Assembly: GCA_027622595.1 (NCBI GenBank)
Contig: JAQBZZ010000014.1
Span: 1-41,266 of the forward strand
DNA: 41,266 nucleotides
Reading direction: 5' to 3'
Source: Chloroflexota bacterium
GTDB taxonomy: Bacteria > Chloroflexota > Dehalococcoidia > Lucifugimonadales > UBA2985
In this document: positions 17,401 to 25,100 of the stretch, in pieces
How positions within the stretch are numbered: the first letter of the stretch is position 1
How the letters are laid out: the number at the start of each line of letters is the position of its first letter
Position numbers and translations under genes: made by a program
Notes under the pieces: model-generated
Databases searched by the model: none
What the model saw: only the letters and a program-made list of their open reading frames with translations
Told to the model about the DNA's origin: nothing

Positions 17401-18016
17401 CTTCAGGGCTGCATCCGATGGGGACGACATAACAGTGCTTTCCCCGGAAGGCAAGCAGGTCATGGAACGGTTCCAATTCGGCCGGCAGCAGTCCGGGGAG
17501 GGGCTATGTCTTTCGGACTACGTTCTGGAAGCCTCCAGCCCAAACTCGGACTATCTATGCTGTTTTGTGACCAGCGTAGGGCCTGGCGTACGAGCGCTTG
17601 CGGATGAGTGGATGGCCAGCGGTGACTACCTCAATGCTCACATATTACAGGTGTTGGCTCTTGAGGGCGCCGAGGCTATGGCTGAGATTCTGCACCAGAG
17701 GATCAGGTCGATGTGGGGGTTTCCAGACCCGGCTGACATATCAAACCAGGACCTGTTCAAGACAAACTATGGAGGTCGACGGTACTCCTTTGGCTATCCC
17801 GCCTGTCCCAGACTGGAGGACCAGGAACAGCTATGGAGGCTTATTGAGCCGGATAAGAGGCTGAACATAACATTGACAGAGGGGTTCATGATGGACCCAG
17901 AGGCGTCCGTCAGCGCCATCGTCTTCCACCATGCCCAGGCGAAATACTTCAACCTGAGCAGTTCGGATATCGAGGTATTGGAAGCCAAGTTAACGCACAA
18001 GAATCCTACCGGCTGA
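14495..18016 (+). CDS. metH: Cobalamin-dependent methionine synthase
   Basis: This full-length 1173-residue enzyme transfers a methyl group from methyltetrahydrofolate to homocysteine through cobalamin. Domains in order: homocysteine-binding (about 1-325) with zinc ligands Cys231 (MNCATGP) and Cys294-Cys295 (GGCCGTT); pterin-binding (about 345-620); cobalamin cap and B12-binding, with the axial His730 in DVHDIGKN; and the SAM-dependent reactivation domain (about 910-1165) with RRYSFGYPACP near 1095-1105. The start is either ATG 14495 or GTG 14486 in the same frame; an AGG lies ten bases before the GTG, so the GTG is a real alternative. No cobalamin riboswitch fits in the short upstream gap. 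A remnant of a MetE-family gene follows it. Confidence 0.96.
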   Translation: MKITDRVDKLKRALEERILVVDGATGTFIQDMNLSADDFGGAQYEGCNEYLNLTNPDAIRFIHRQYIEAGADILETNSFGSTPLVLGEYGLGEKAYEISKAAAQLAREVAGEYESPGKTVFVAGSMGPTTKAISVTGGVTWDELAGHYYIQAKGLMDGGADILLLETSQDTLNVKAGLAGIDRLSEEMGFEIPVAVQCTIEAMGTMLGGQDIEAFYSSLAHRNLLWIGMNCATGPAFMRDHLRTLSGLSRFPVAVIPNAGLPDEDGNYNEIPSTFSATVGGFCEAGWTNVIGGCCGTTPEHIRQLVNAASGLEPRKAVSRSETFVSGLEAFVIDDDTRPVLVGERTNVLGSRQFKRLVAESKWEEMAEIGRHQVRGGAQILDVCLQDPDRDELSDVINFLGALTKKIKVSIMLDTTDAKVLAEALKLTPGKCVINSINLEDGEERFRVVVPLAKRFGAALVVGCIDEDKTQAQAVTRQRKLEIAQRSYKLLTEEYGVLPEDIIFDPLVFPIATGDENYIGAGVETIEGIRLIKEHLPLSKTVLGISNVSFGLPQAGREVLNSVFLYHCVQAGLDMAIVNSQIVRRYASTSQEERDLAEDLIWWRGADPIGAFADHFRGKKVERTKEDRAALPLDQRISSCVIEGTKEGLLADLDEALKDRTAMEIINGPLLSGMDEVGRLFAANELIVAEVLSSAESMKAAVSHLEPHMDSSENVSRGTIILATVKGDVHDIGKNLVDIILANNGYRVVNLGIKVPPQDLIAAFKENKPDIIGLSGLLVKSAQMMVETARDLSNAGIDAPILVGGAALSNKFTRTRIAPEYGGLVAYAQDAMDGLRLAHQICDPELREALIVKVEAESLAMVSEDETRRASVSRVATEQVMVSTVTPVDKPPTPPDLRHHVITDYDLSEVFAKINPVMLYTRHLGYRGRFEESLLAGEPKAVELRSRVQEVEDIMIARDDIGARAVYSFFRAASDGDDITVLSPEGKQVMERFQFGRQQSGEGLCLSDYVLEASSPNSDYLCCFVTSVGPGVRALADEWMASGDYLNAHILQVLALEGAEAMAEILHQRIRSMWGFPDPADISNQDLFKTNYGGRRYSFGYPACPRLEDQEQLWRLIEPDKRLNITLTEGFMMDPEASVSAIVFHHAQAKYFNLSSSDIEVLEAKLTHKNPTG

Positions 18017-18061
18017 CCTGAGTTGTATACGCAGCTTTTGTTATCGAATTGGCCGTAGTTT

Positions 18062-18268
18062 ATGACCGTGGAGCAGGTTAAGGCTGGCATAGAGTAGGGG
18101 CTTGAAGCCCTGCCCCCAGACCGTCTGTGCATCGACCCCGACTGTGGACTGAAGACCCGCAATGAAGAAGAGTCCATGACCAAGCTGCGTATTATCAGCA
18201 CCGCTGTCAAAGAGGTCGGGGCAGAGCACAGAATGAAAACTGTTTCAGGCTCACACGAACCGTGTTGA
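18062..18268 (+). pseudogene. Remnant of a MetE-family (cobalamin-independent methionine synthase-like) C-terminus
   Basis: One reading frame from 18062 gives TVEQVKAGIE, a TAG stop at 18095-18097, then GLEALPPDRLCIDPDCGLKT (residues 13-32) and RNEEESMTKLRIISTAVKEV, ending at TGA 18266-18268. The PDCGLKTR motif is the hallmark of the MetE C-terminal domain, where its Cys (codon 18143-18145) is a zinc ligand. Upstream of 18062 the same frame meets a stop at 18056-18058, and no other part of a MetE protein is recognisable. With an internal stop and most of the gene gone, it is a dead fragment. It occupies most of the 307-base gap after metH. Confidence 0.8.
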
Positions 18269-18323
18269 CGCTGACCATACACTCGAATAGGATAACCAAA
18301 AGTTACCACTAGGAGTTGGAGCT

Positions 18324-18824
18324 ATGGAAGCCGATATCATAGTAGCTAGGATACTGAACTTCGTCTTTGGCGTATTATGGGCGGGGACGGCCATGTTCCT
18401 GGCCGTGATTCTTGAGCCGAGGCTTAGGGCTTTGGGGCCGACGATCCAACGCCCCGTCATGGTAGCCATATCCCCGGTGCTGGTGTCGACCATGATGCTC
18501 AGCGGTACTGTTACCATAGCAAGCGGCCTGTATCTCCTTGTGAATCTCTGGGGAGGCGTGGATGTCTTCTAGGATGGAGAATGGGGCCGGGCCATCTTCG
18601 GCGGGCTGATTGCGGCGGCCTTAGCGTTCGCCTCGGGTATCACGACATCGGTTCAGGGGAAGAAGATGATACGCATGGGCGATGCGATTCATGGACGGCC
18701 TCCCACTCCCGATGAGATGGCAGGCATGATGCGCCTGTCAGCCAGGCTCACGCTCCTGGGCCGCACCACCGCCGTCCTTGTTCTCATCTCGCTGGTGACG
18801 ATGGCGTCCGCCCGGTACTTATAA
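18324..18824 (+). pseudogene. Membrane protein gene interrupted by an in-frame TAG
   Basis: A single frame of 166 codons runs from ATG 18324 to TAA 18822-18824, broken only by TAG at 18570-18572. The first part (82 residues) has two hydrophobic segments, around 8-28 and 48-72. The continuation after the stop starts DGEWGRAIFGGLIAAALAFA and has two more, ending near TAVLVLISLVTMASARYL. The full product would be a four-helix protein loosely like CopD/DUF2269-type membrane proteins. An AGGAG site precedes the ATG. The coding pattern is intact on both sides of the stop, so the mutation is recent, the stop is read through, or the base is an assembly error. Confidence 0.7.
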
Positions 18825-18873
18825 TAAGACCAGTGGATGGAAACAGGGGGTTCTATATGGTAAGGCATATATG

Positions 18874-20043
18874 CTATCTCCTGAATAGCTGCAAGAACTC
18901 CTCAGCGGTGTCCGTATAGGACCGGACTCCATAACTGGCCGTGCACCAGCTATCTGCTTGAAAGCTGTAGATAGGCCAGAGTCCCTCGCCTACCCCATCT
19001 CTTATTAGCTCTTTGCAAAGGGAGACATATTCTCCAGCAGTGAGCGTAGGGGTAGGAACTGGGGTAAAAGTCGGAGTAGGTGCGGGTGTTGAAGTGGGGA
19101 ACACCGTGGGAACAGGGCTTGGAGTGGGAGTTGGTATGGGAATTTGGGTGGGGAGAGCAGTGCGGGTAGGGACAGGCGTTAAAGTAGGCGTAGCCACAAT
19201 GATAACTGTAGTTGTGGGGGTAGCTTCTTCGTCTGAAATGGGCACTATATTCTGGAACGAATCTCCCCATCCTAATCCCCAAGCAAAGGCCCCCAAAATA
19301 ACTGCCAGGCATGCGATGATCGCCAGGTCAAGAAGCCTCCTCCTCCCAGATTTAAGCCTCCGGGGCCTCCCGTATCTGTGAGCTCTTTCAAAGTTTCTAA
19401 TATCTTCCGGGGTGGAGCCCGGGGCCAAAGTTGGGTCAGGACTCTGCTCGTGGGACCTCCTAGCCCCCTCTCCGCGTTGTAATTGCTCTTCGACCTGCCT
19501 GAAAACTTCCTCTGTGCTCTGTCTATTGCTTCTGGGATCGCCTTGAGCAGTCCCAGTTCTATCTCTCAGAAGTTGGTCTTCAGCTTCTCCCCAGAAGTTA
19601 CCGCACCAACCGGTCTGACATTGCCAGAGCTTGTAGTTCTGTAAATATAGCCAGGTACTATTCCGTCTGCATCTTGAGCACATTCCTCGTCGGATTTGCC
19701 TCTCTGCAGACCGTGTTCCAGACCCAAAACAGGTGGGACACCTGATAATGTTGGTGCCCGGGTGGTCTGAAGTAGTCCACCTGCCATAAATACGTCCCTG
19801 ACCGTTACAGGTGGAACAAGCGTCCTGCTGAGTAGGAGATGGAAGCGACCTGTCATATTCTGCCCGCCTCTGTGAGTTGCTTATGACCTGATAGGCAGCG
19901 CTGATCTCCCGAAACTTTTCAGAGGCGTCGGGGCTCTTGTTCCTATCTGGGTGATATCTCAACGCGAGTCGCCGAAAAGCCGTCCTCACAACCTCTTGGG
20001 AGGCTCCACGGGAAACCCCAAGCGTCTCATAAAGGTCAGCCAT
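18874..20043 (-). CDS. Membrane-spanning J-domain protein with zinc-finger region and Thr/Pro stalk
   Basis: This is a roughly 389-residue protein. The N-terminus is a J-domain ([13 protein letters not shown], with HPD in YHPDRNKS), which should stimulate an Hsp70. Residues 75-155 contain four CxxC-type pairs ([20 protein letters not shown], and the C of WQCQTGWCG), similar to a DnaJ zinc-binding region. One transmembrane segment lies around 240-260 ([20 protein letters not shown]). After it comes a long stalk of TPxP-type repeats (about 275-345) and a short C-terminal domain with two Cys. The J-domain is therefore cytoplasmic and the stalk outside. The second ATG (20043) is preferred because GAGAGG is nine bases away; 20049 is possible. 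It abuts queG and is probably translationally coupled. Confidence 0.82.
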   Translation of the reverse strand: MADLYETLGVSRGASQEVVRTAFRRLALRYHPDRNKSPDASEKFREISAAYQVISNSQRRAEYDRSLPSPTQQDACSTCNGQGRIYGRWTTSDHPGTNIIRCPTCFGSGTRSAERQIRRGMCSRCRRNSTWLYLQNYKLWQCQTGWCGNFWGEAEDQLLRDRTGTAQGDPRSNRQSTEEVFRQVEEQLQRGEGARRSHEQSPDPTLAPGSTPEDIRNFERAHRYGRPRRLKSGRRRLLDLAIIACLAVILGAFAWGLGWGDSFQNIVPISDEEATPTTTVIIVATPTLTPVPTRTALPTQIPIPTPTPSPVPTVFPTSTPAPTPTFTPVPTPTLTAGEYVSLCKELIRDGVGEGLWPIYSFQADSWCTASYGVRSYTDTAEEFLQLFRR

Positions 20044-20049
20044 ACCCAT

Positions 20050-21210
20050 CTACCTCTCTGCTGACAGGTCCAGTGCCAACCCCAACTCCTCCCTCACACC
20101 CTCGTCGCTCTCCGTAGCCAACGCCTGTTCAAGCGCGTCCATGGCATCCGGCCCGCCGATCCTGCCGAAGGCCCAGGCCGCGTGCCCCCTCACGAGAGGC
20201 TCATCGTGGTGCAGCGCGCTTACCAGGGATGGCACCGCGCTTGGGTCGCCGATGTTGCCAAGGGCAACGCACACATTCCGCAGAAGTCCCGCCCGTTTGG
20301 CCCGTTTTATGGGGCTAGTTCGAAATTTTTCTTTGAACTCCGCCTCTGTCATCTCCAGCAAGGGCAGAAGTTCCAACGCGGTGAAGCCGTGCTCCCCTGG
20401 CTGAAAGGCAGGCTCCCGTGTGGGCTTGGCCTTGCGGTTCACGGGACACACGTCCTGGCAGATGTCGCAGCCGAAGACCCAGTCGCCGATCAGGGGCCGC
20501 AGGTGTCGGGGTATCGGCCCGCGGCACTCGATGGTCAGGTAGGAGATGCACTTCGTGTTGTCAATGACGTAGGGCGCGACGATGGCCCCCGTGGGGCACT
20601 GGTCGATGCACAGCGTACACTGGCCGCAGGTCTTTTTGAGAGGCTTGTCAGGCTCCAGTTCAAGGTCGGTGACCACCTGTCCCAGGAACACCCACGAGCC
20701 GTGACTACGTGTCAGGACGTTGGTGTTCTTGCCGTACCAGCCGATGCCTGCCCTCTCGGCCACAGCGCGGTCGAGCATTGGGCCTGTGTCCACGTATATT
20801 TTGGCCTGTATCGTCTGCCCCAGCCGTTCGGACAGCCCTTGAACAAAAACTCTTAGACGATGTTCCATGACCTTGTGGTAGTCCTGGCCCCAGGCGTAGC
20901 GGCCCACCCTGCCCCGTAGGGCGTCGCCGTCCTGTTTTGAGTCATCGGTCATGTAGCTCATCGCAACGGCGATGATGGAACGAGCGCCGGGCAGAATCTC
21001 CTTGGGACGGCAGCCTCGCTTAACACGTGCCTCGTGATACCAGGGGAGGCCGTCCATCAGACCCTCGCGGATGCGCTCCAGGGCTACTTCCTCAGTTTTC
21101 GAAAAAGACTCTGCCGAGGTTATGCCAACCATGTCGAAACCCAACTCGCGGGCATATGTCTTGACCGTCTCCGTGGCCTCGACGATATCCGCCTTCGTTT
21201 TGGGTAACAT
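20050..21210 (-). CDS. queG: Epoxyqueuosine reductase
   Basis: This 386-residue enzyme does the last step of queuosine synthesis, reducing epoxyqueuosine in tRNA using cobalamin and two [4Fe-4S] clusters. The N-terminal catalytic domain includes DTGPMLDRAVAERAGIGWYG. Cluster ligands appear as CGQCTLCIDQCPTGA and CDICQDVCPVN. The C-terminal segment (about 310-386) is a HEAT-type repeat pair, as in full-length family members. The ATG at 21210 (MLPKTKAD) is preferred to an upstream ATG at 21255, because a promoter lies between the two and the upstream extension has no family counterpart. The gene ends exactly where the J-domain protein begins. Confidence 0.93.
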   Translation of the reverse strand: MLPKTKADIVEATETVKTYARELGFDMVGITSAESFSKTEEVALERIREGLMDGLPWYHEARVKRGCRPKEILPGARSIIAVAMSYMTDDSKQDGDALRGRVGRYAWGQDYHKVMEHRLRVFVQGLSERLGQTIQAKIYVDTGPMLDRAVAERAGIGWYGKNTNVLTRSHGSWVFLGQVVTDLELEPDKPLKKTCGQCTLCIDQCPTGAIVAPYVIDNTKCISYLTIECRGPIPRHLRPLIGDWVFGCDICQDVCPVNRKAKPTREPAFQPGEHGFTALELLPLLEMTEAEFKEKFRTSPIKRAKRAGLLRNVCVALGNIGDPSAVPSLVSALHHDEPLVRGHAAWAFGRIGGPDAMDALEQALATESDEGVREELGLALDLSAER

Positions 21211-21219
21211 GGCGAGGCT

Positions 21220-21247
21220 ATTATGACACAGAGGGAGTGAACGGCAA
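21220..21247 (-). promoter_or_regulatory. Near-leaderless promoter of queG
   Basis: On the minus strand TTGCCG (21242-21247) and CATAAT (21220-21225) are 16 bases apart. The queG ATG starts nine bases after the -10 box, leaving almost no leader and no ribosome site. The layout and -35 box closely match the FKBP promoter at 2860-2887. Confidence 0.5.
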
Positions 21248-21366
21248 ACGTTCACGCGTTATTCACAGCCAGAGCCGCTCAAATCACACTATAGTCATGC
21301 CAGGGAATTATATTGAGATTGGAGGATGGGGCGTAGCGTCCCTGCAATCATCAAGGAGCTGATGCA

Positions 21367-21600
21367 GTGATTTACACAGGTGGCTGGTATCCTGAAGTGC
21401 TCGTTTGGTGGTTCATAGGGTGGCTTGCTGCAGGATTGATTGCGTCGCTCTTGATTCTGGGCATAGGCGAACTCGTGGTCTGGGGCGTCGCCAGGTTTCG
21501 GGGTGGCAAGGCCAATGGAGTTATGCTCGATACCAAAGAGGATGCCATCATCACGGGCATATGGTGTGAATCTGATGAAATAGAGAGCAAAGCTGCGTAG
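21367..21600 (+). CDS. Small membrane protein, unknown function
   Basis: This 77-residue protein has one long hydrophobic segment (residues about 10-42, WFIGWLAAGLIASLLILGIG) followed by a basic stretch and a soluble acidic tail with one Cys. The GTG start at 21367 has AAGGAG eight bases upstream. I do not recognise a family. It precedes the GNAT gene by 35 bases and may share its transcript. Confidence 0.55.
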   Translation: MIYTGGWYPEVLVWWFIGWLAAGLIASLLILGIGELVVWGVARFRGGKANGVMLDTKEDAIITGIWCESDEIESKAA

Positions 21601-21635
21601 AGATCGCGCAAGCTAGGGTCTGTGAGGAGGAAGCC

Positions 21636-22217
21636 ATGACACTTTTACTGGAAATCGAATCGTATCCCAAGACCATCGTGCTGCGCGATGGCACCAAGGT
21701 GGAACTGCGGCCTCTGGAACAGGGCGACAAGGTACAGCTACACCGGTTCTTTCAGCGCATTCCGGAGGAGGACAAGTACTACCTGAAGGGGAACGTCGTC
21801 GCCCCGGAGGTGATTCGAGAGTGGACATCCAACATAGACTTTGAGAAGGTCATACCCATAGTGGCCGTCATGGACGGTGAGATAATAGCAGATGCGAGTC
21901 TGCATCGTAGCCGCGCGCCCGCCCGGCGCCTGATTGGGGAACTGCGGATAGTGGTGGACCCGGCTTACCGGGAGATAGGGCTGGGCGGGCGGCTCATCAG
22001 GGAGCTTCTGGATATTGCGGTCTATCTCGGGTTGCACAAGGCGACCTTCGAGCTGGTGGATCGGAGAGAGGAGTCCGCCATCAATGCTGCCGAAAGCATG
22101 GGGTTCAAGGAAGTGGCGGCCCTTCAAGAGCGCATCGTGGACATGTGGGGCAATCACCAGGACCTGATACTGCTTGAGCTTTCCATCAAGGACGTGGAGC
22201 TATGGTGGAGATTCTGA
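21636..22217 (+). CDS. GNAT family N-acetyltransferase
   Basis: This 193-residue protein is an acetyl-CoA-dependent transferase. The core reads GELRIVVDPAYREIGLGGRL, with the acetyl-CoA pyrophosphate loop at about residues 106-116, then ELVDRREESAINAAESMGF, the usual strand-helix end of the fold. A GAGGAGG site precedes the ATG. The acceptor is not known. The N-terminal part (LRDGTKVELRPLEQGDKVQL) is like that of protein-lysine acetyltransferase domains of the Pat type, but this is only a resemblance. A hairpin directly after the stop separates it from the universal stress protein gene. Confidence 0.87.
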   Translation: MTLLLEIESYPKTIVLRDGTKVELRPLEQGDKVQLHRFFQRIPEEDKYYLKGNVVAPEVIREWTSNIDFEKVIPIVAVMDGEIIADASLHRSRAPARRLIGELRIVVDPAYREIGLGGRLIRELLDIAVYLGLHKATFELVDRREESAINAAESMGFKEVAALQERIVDMWGNHQDLILLELSIKDVELWWRF

Positions 22218-22249
22218 GACAGGGCTTCGCTTTCACCGGAGCCCTGTCT
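22217..22249 (+). terminator. Hairpin after the GNAT gene
   Basis: The 10-bp arms AGACAGGGCT and AGCCCTGTCT enclose a 13-nt loop immediately after the TGA. There is no T run after it, so termination strength is uncertain. Confidence 0.5.
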
Positions 22250-22279
22250 CTACAGACTGGTTAACGCCGGGAGGGAGAT

Positions 22280-23248
22280 ATGTATAGCAAGATCATAGTT
22301 CCCCTGGACGGCTCCGAGTTGGCGGAGCAGGTACTGCTCTGTGTCCGTTTGCTGGCCGCCGGACTCAAGATACCCGTAGAGCTGTTTCGCGCGATTGAGC
22401 CGGTGAGTTCTGAATTCATTGCTACCAGACACGTGTCGTATTTAGGACAGAGCATCGTTAGGATGCGTGTCATGGGCCAGAAATACCTGAACAAGATACA
22501 GGCCTCACTGCAAGACAGCGGAATATCGGTGTCTTACAAGATGCATGAAGGCGACGCTGCTCCTCAGATTCTGGCCGAGGGGCAAAGAGACCAGGACGCC
22601 ATTATCGCCATGTCCACCCACGGACGTTCAGGCATCGCGCGATGGATGCTGGGGAGCGTGGCGGACAAGGTGCTCCGTGCCACCAACAACCCCCTGCTGC
22701 TGGTACGCTCCTCTGAGGATGGGGTGGCCGTTCAAGTCGAGAAGCTTACCACCCTGATTGTGCCGCTGGATGGCTCACCGGAGGGAGAGAGGGTACTTCC
22801 CCAAGTGGTGGCCATCGCTAAGGGCCTCCACTTGAAGGTGCTTCTGGCCAGAAGCACTCCATCCAAGGAAGAGTACCATCGCACTCTGGAATACCACTAC
22901 GAAGTGGACCCCGGCCCTACAGTAACGAAGGTATATGAAGGTCCCTACGAAGAGTTCAGAGAGGATGTAAATGCCAAGGCTATGGAGTACCTTCACGAAA
23001 AGGTCCAGGAGGTACGCCACCAGGGGCTGCCCTCGGTGGAAGAACGACTGCTGCACGGTAACCCTGCGGGTTCCATAGTAGACTTGGCCGGGGAGATACG
23101 CGGCAGCCTGATAGCCATGACCACCCACGGGCGGTCCGGGGTGGGTAGATGGGTGCTTGGCAGCGTTGCCGACCTGGTGGTGCGGTATGCCGAATGTCCC
23201 GTCCTGGTCGTCCGCGCATCACGCGAAACCAGGGGAGACAAGGAGTAG
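22280..23248 (+). CDS. Universal stress protein with two UspA domains
   Basis: This 322-residue protein has two complete UspA domains. The first (1-150) begins YSKIIVPLDGSELAEQ and has the nucleotide loop STHGRSGIARWMLGS. The second (about 158-315) begins TLIVPLDGSPEGERV and ends with TTHGRSGVGRWVLGSVADL. Both loops keep the HGRSG-x6-GS pattern linked with ATP binding in the family. An AGGGAG site precedes the ATG. It probably aids survival under stress by nucleotide-dependent signalling, though no partner is evident here. Confidence 0.93.
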   Translation: MYSKIIVPLDGSELAEQVLLCVRLLAAGLKIPVELFRAIEPVSSEFIATRHVSYLGQSIVRMRVMGQKYLNKIQASLQDSGISVSYKMHEGDAAPQILAEGQRDQDAIIAMSTHGRSGIARWMLGSVADKVLRATNNPLLLVRSSEDGVAVQVEKLTTLIVPLDGSPEGERVLPQVVAIAKGLHLKVLLARSTPSKEEYHRTLEYHYEVDPGPTVTKVYEGPYEEFREDVNAKAMEYLHEKVQEVRHQGLPSVEERLLHGNPAGSIVDLAGEIRGSLIAMTTHGRSGVGRWVLGSVADLVVRYAECPVLVVRASRETRGDKE

Positions 23249-23365
23249 GTGCTCGGGCGCGAACCCACGAATGTTTTATAATATGGGTAGAATGGCGTCA
23301 GCCTGATCTATTTTCTAGAGAATTCCAGAAGAAACAATGGCTGTAAAAAATTGTATAAGGACAAC

Positions 23366-24949
23366 ATGCCTCGTTTTCCAAGCATGATTCAGGCTCTTCT
23401 GCAGCCAGGTGCATATCCTGAGGCCGTCACCTCAGTGGAGTTGGCCGAGACACATATTTCCTACCTGCTTTTTACAGATAACCACGTCTACAAAATAAGG
23501 AAGCCTGTCAACTACGGCTTCCTGGACTTCACCACCCTGGAGCAGCGTAGAGAGGACTGCCATCGAGAGGTGGCCTTGAACAAACGCCTCTCGCCCGATG
23601 TATACCTTGGCGTGGTCGAGATACGGGCGCAGGGCAGCAAATTCACCATCGAAGGGCCAGGGGAGACGGTTGAGTATGCCGTCAAGATGTGCCGTCTGCC
23701 CCGGGAGCGGCTCATGGCCAACCTTCTCAGCAGTAATCAGGTCACAGCGGAGGATATCCGCCGGTTGGCGGAGAAGATCGCAGGCTTTCATGCTAACGCC
23801 GAGACGAGTCCAAGTATCACCGCTCTGGGAGACATCGAGGCTGTGCGTCAGGACGTTGAGGAGAATTTTGTCCAAACACAGCGATATATCGGGGTGTGCA
23901 TAGACAGGGATACCTACGATGAACTGGAGGCGTACAGCAAGGCTTTCCTTGATGTAAAGGAAGAACTATTCCGGCGTCGGGCCGCGGAGCGGCGTGTGCA
24001 GGACTGCCACGGAGACCTGCACACGGCCCAGATTTTTCTTGAGAACGGCATCAGCATCATCGACTGCATCGAGTTCAACGAACGGTTCCGGTACTCGGAC
24101 GTGGCTGCCGACGTCGCCTTTTTAGCCATGGACCTGGACTTCCACGACCGCGGCGACCTGGCAGACCTGTTCATCGAGATTTATGTAAAGGCGTCGGGAG
24201 ACCCTGGCGTCCTGGAGTTGATGGACTTCTACAAGGCATACCGTGCATATGTGCGGGGCAAGGTGAACTGCTTTCGCCTCGATGATGCCACCCTACCTGA
24301 CGTGGAGCGTAGAGATATTATCTCCCTCGCCAAGGCCTACTTTCGGCTGGCCCGTTCCTACGTCGCGATGCCGACTTCCCCGACGCTTGTGCTTGTGGCG
24401 GGACTCTCCGGGACGGGCAAGTCCACCATCGCTCAGGAACTGGCACGGCGATGGGGTCTGGCCTACGTCTCCTCAGACATCACCCGGAAAGAGCTGGCGG
24501 GCATTGCTTCCACCGAGCGTCGCCCCGAGTCCTACGAGCAGGGAATCTACTCGCCTGAGTTCTCACGCCGTACCTATGACGCCATGCTCAAGAGGGCAGG
24601 TGGGGAGCTACAAGAGGGCCGCTCCGTGGTGCTGGATGCCACTTTTCGCATGGCTTTGGAGCGAACCCAGGCAGTGGCACTGGCTAAGGACATGGGCGCA
24701 GATGTGTGGGCCGTAGAGTGCCTCCTCGCCGAAGCCGAGGTACGCCGCCGCCTGGACGAGCGTCAGAAGCAACAGGGCTCCGCCTCCGATGGTAGGTGGG
24801 AGATCTTTTCTGAGCAGCGTGAGGAGTGGGAGCCGGTAGTGGAGGTGCCTGCAAATCGGCATATCCAGGTGGACACGGATGGCCCCATTCAAGAGGTGAT
24901 GCGGAGGCTTCTTTTCTCCCTGTATAGAATGGCCCTGCAATCGGACTAG
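23366..24949 (+). CDS. Fused aminoglycoside phosphotransferase-like / P-loop kinase protein
   Basis: This 527-residue protein joins two nucleotide-using modules. The N-terminal part (about 1-330) is an APH-like kinase fold with the catalytic loop CHGDLHTAQIFLEN and the metal-binding IIDCIEFNERF. The C-terminal part (about 335-525) is an AAA_33-type P-loop kinase with GLSGTGKST near residue 346 and a downstream VVLDATFR strand. This fusion is widespread in bacteria, but its substrate is not established. The ATG at 23366 is chosen over an in-frame TTG at 23351 because AAGGA lies just before it. It is not evidence of aminoglycoside resistance. Confidence 0.88.
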   Translation: MPRFPSMIQALLQPGAYPEAVTSVELAETHISYLLFTDNHVYKIRKPVNYGFLDFTTLEQRREDCHREVALNKRLSPDVYLGVVEIRAQGSKFTIEGPGETVEYAVKMCRLPRERLMANLLSSNQVTAEDIRRLAEKIAGFHANAETSPSITALGDIEAVRQDVEENFVQTQRYIGVCIDRDTYDELEAYSKAFLDVKEELFRRRAAERRVQDCHGDLHTAQIFLENGISIIDCIEFNERFRYSDVAADVAFLAMDLDFHDRGDLADLFIEIYVKASGDPGVLELMDFYKAYRAYVRGKVNCFRLDDATLPDVERRDIISLAKAYFRLARSYVAMPTSPTLVLVAGLSGTGKSTIAQELARRWGLAYVSSDITRKELAGIASTERRPESYEQGIYSPEFSRRTYDAMLKRAGGELQEGRSVVLDATFRMALERTQAVALAKDMGADVWAVECLLAEAEVRRRLDERQKQQGSASDGRWEIFSEQREEWEPVVEVPANRHIQVDTDGPIQEVMRRLLFSLYRMALQSD

Positions 24950-24976
24950 CGTGGTGAATCAGGAAACCGTTACAAA

Positions 24977-25016
24977 TGTCATTCCTCGTCCTTCCTAAGA
25001 AGGACGAGGAATCTGG
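24977..25016. repeat. Hairpin repeat bounded by TGTCATT and AATCTGG
   Basis: Within this element a perfect 14-bp stem (ATTCCTCGTCCTTC with its complement, 24981-25012) encloses a CTAA loop. The same TGTCATT...AATCTGG borders occur at 25101-25137. It lies downstream of the kinase gene and could also stop transcription. Confidence 0.65.
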
Positions 25017-25047
25017 TGGTGTGTCTGGCGAACCATACGAGCGGAGT

Positions 25048-25075
25048 GTAGGGGCGATTCATGAATCGCCCCTAC
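25048..25075. repeat. Perfect 28-bp palindrome
   Basis: A perfect palindrome with half-site GTAGGGGCGATTCA, centred at 25061/25062. It lies between two TGTCATT elements in the 256-base gap downstream of the kinase gene. It resembles repeats often scattered through intergenic DNA of environmental bacteria; no gene is seen in the gap. Confidence 0.7.
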
Positions 25076-25100
25076 TTTACATGAGAGCTTGTGAGAGCAT

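Noticed and set aside
19020-19200. Dense short repeats that could suggest a CRISPR or minisatellite
   Set aside because: They are the codons of a Thr/Pro-rich stalk in the J-domain protein; units are irregular and there are no spacers.
21326-21370. A 14-codon ORF starting at ATG 21326 and overlapping the GTG of the small membrane protein
   Set aside because: The GGAGG abuts its ATG with no spacing, and the peptide has no features; it is more likely leader sequence.
23366-24949. Aminoglycoside resistance gene
   Set aside because: The APH-like fold is fused to a P-loop kinase and belongs to a widespread family with no established link to resistance.
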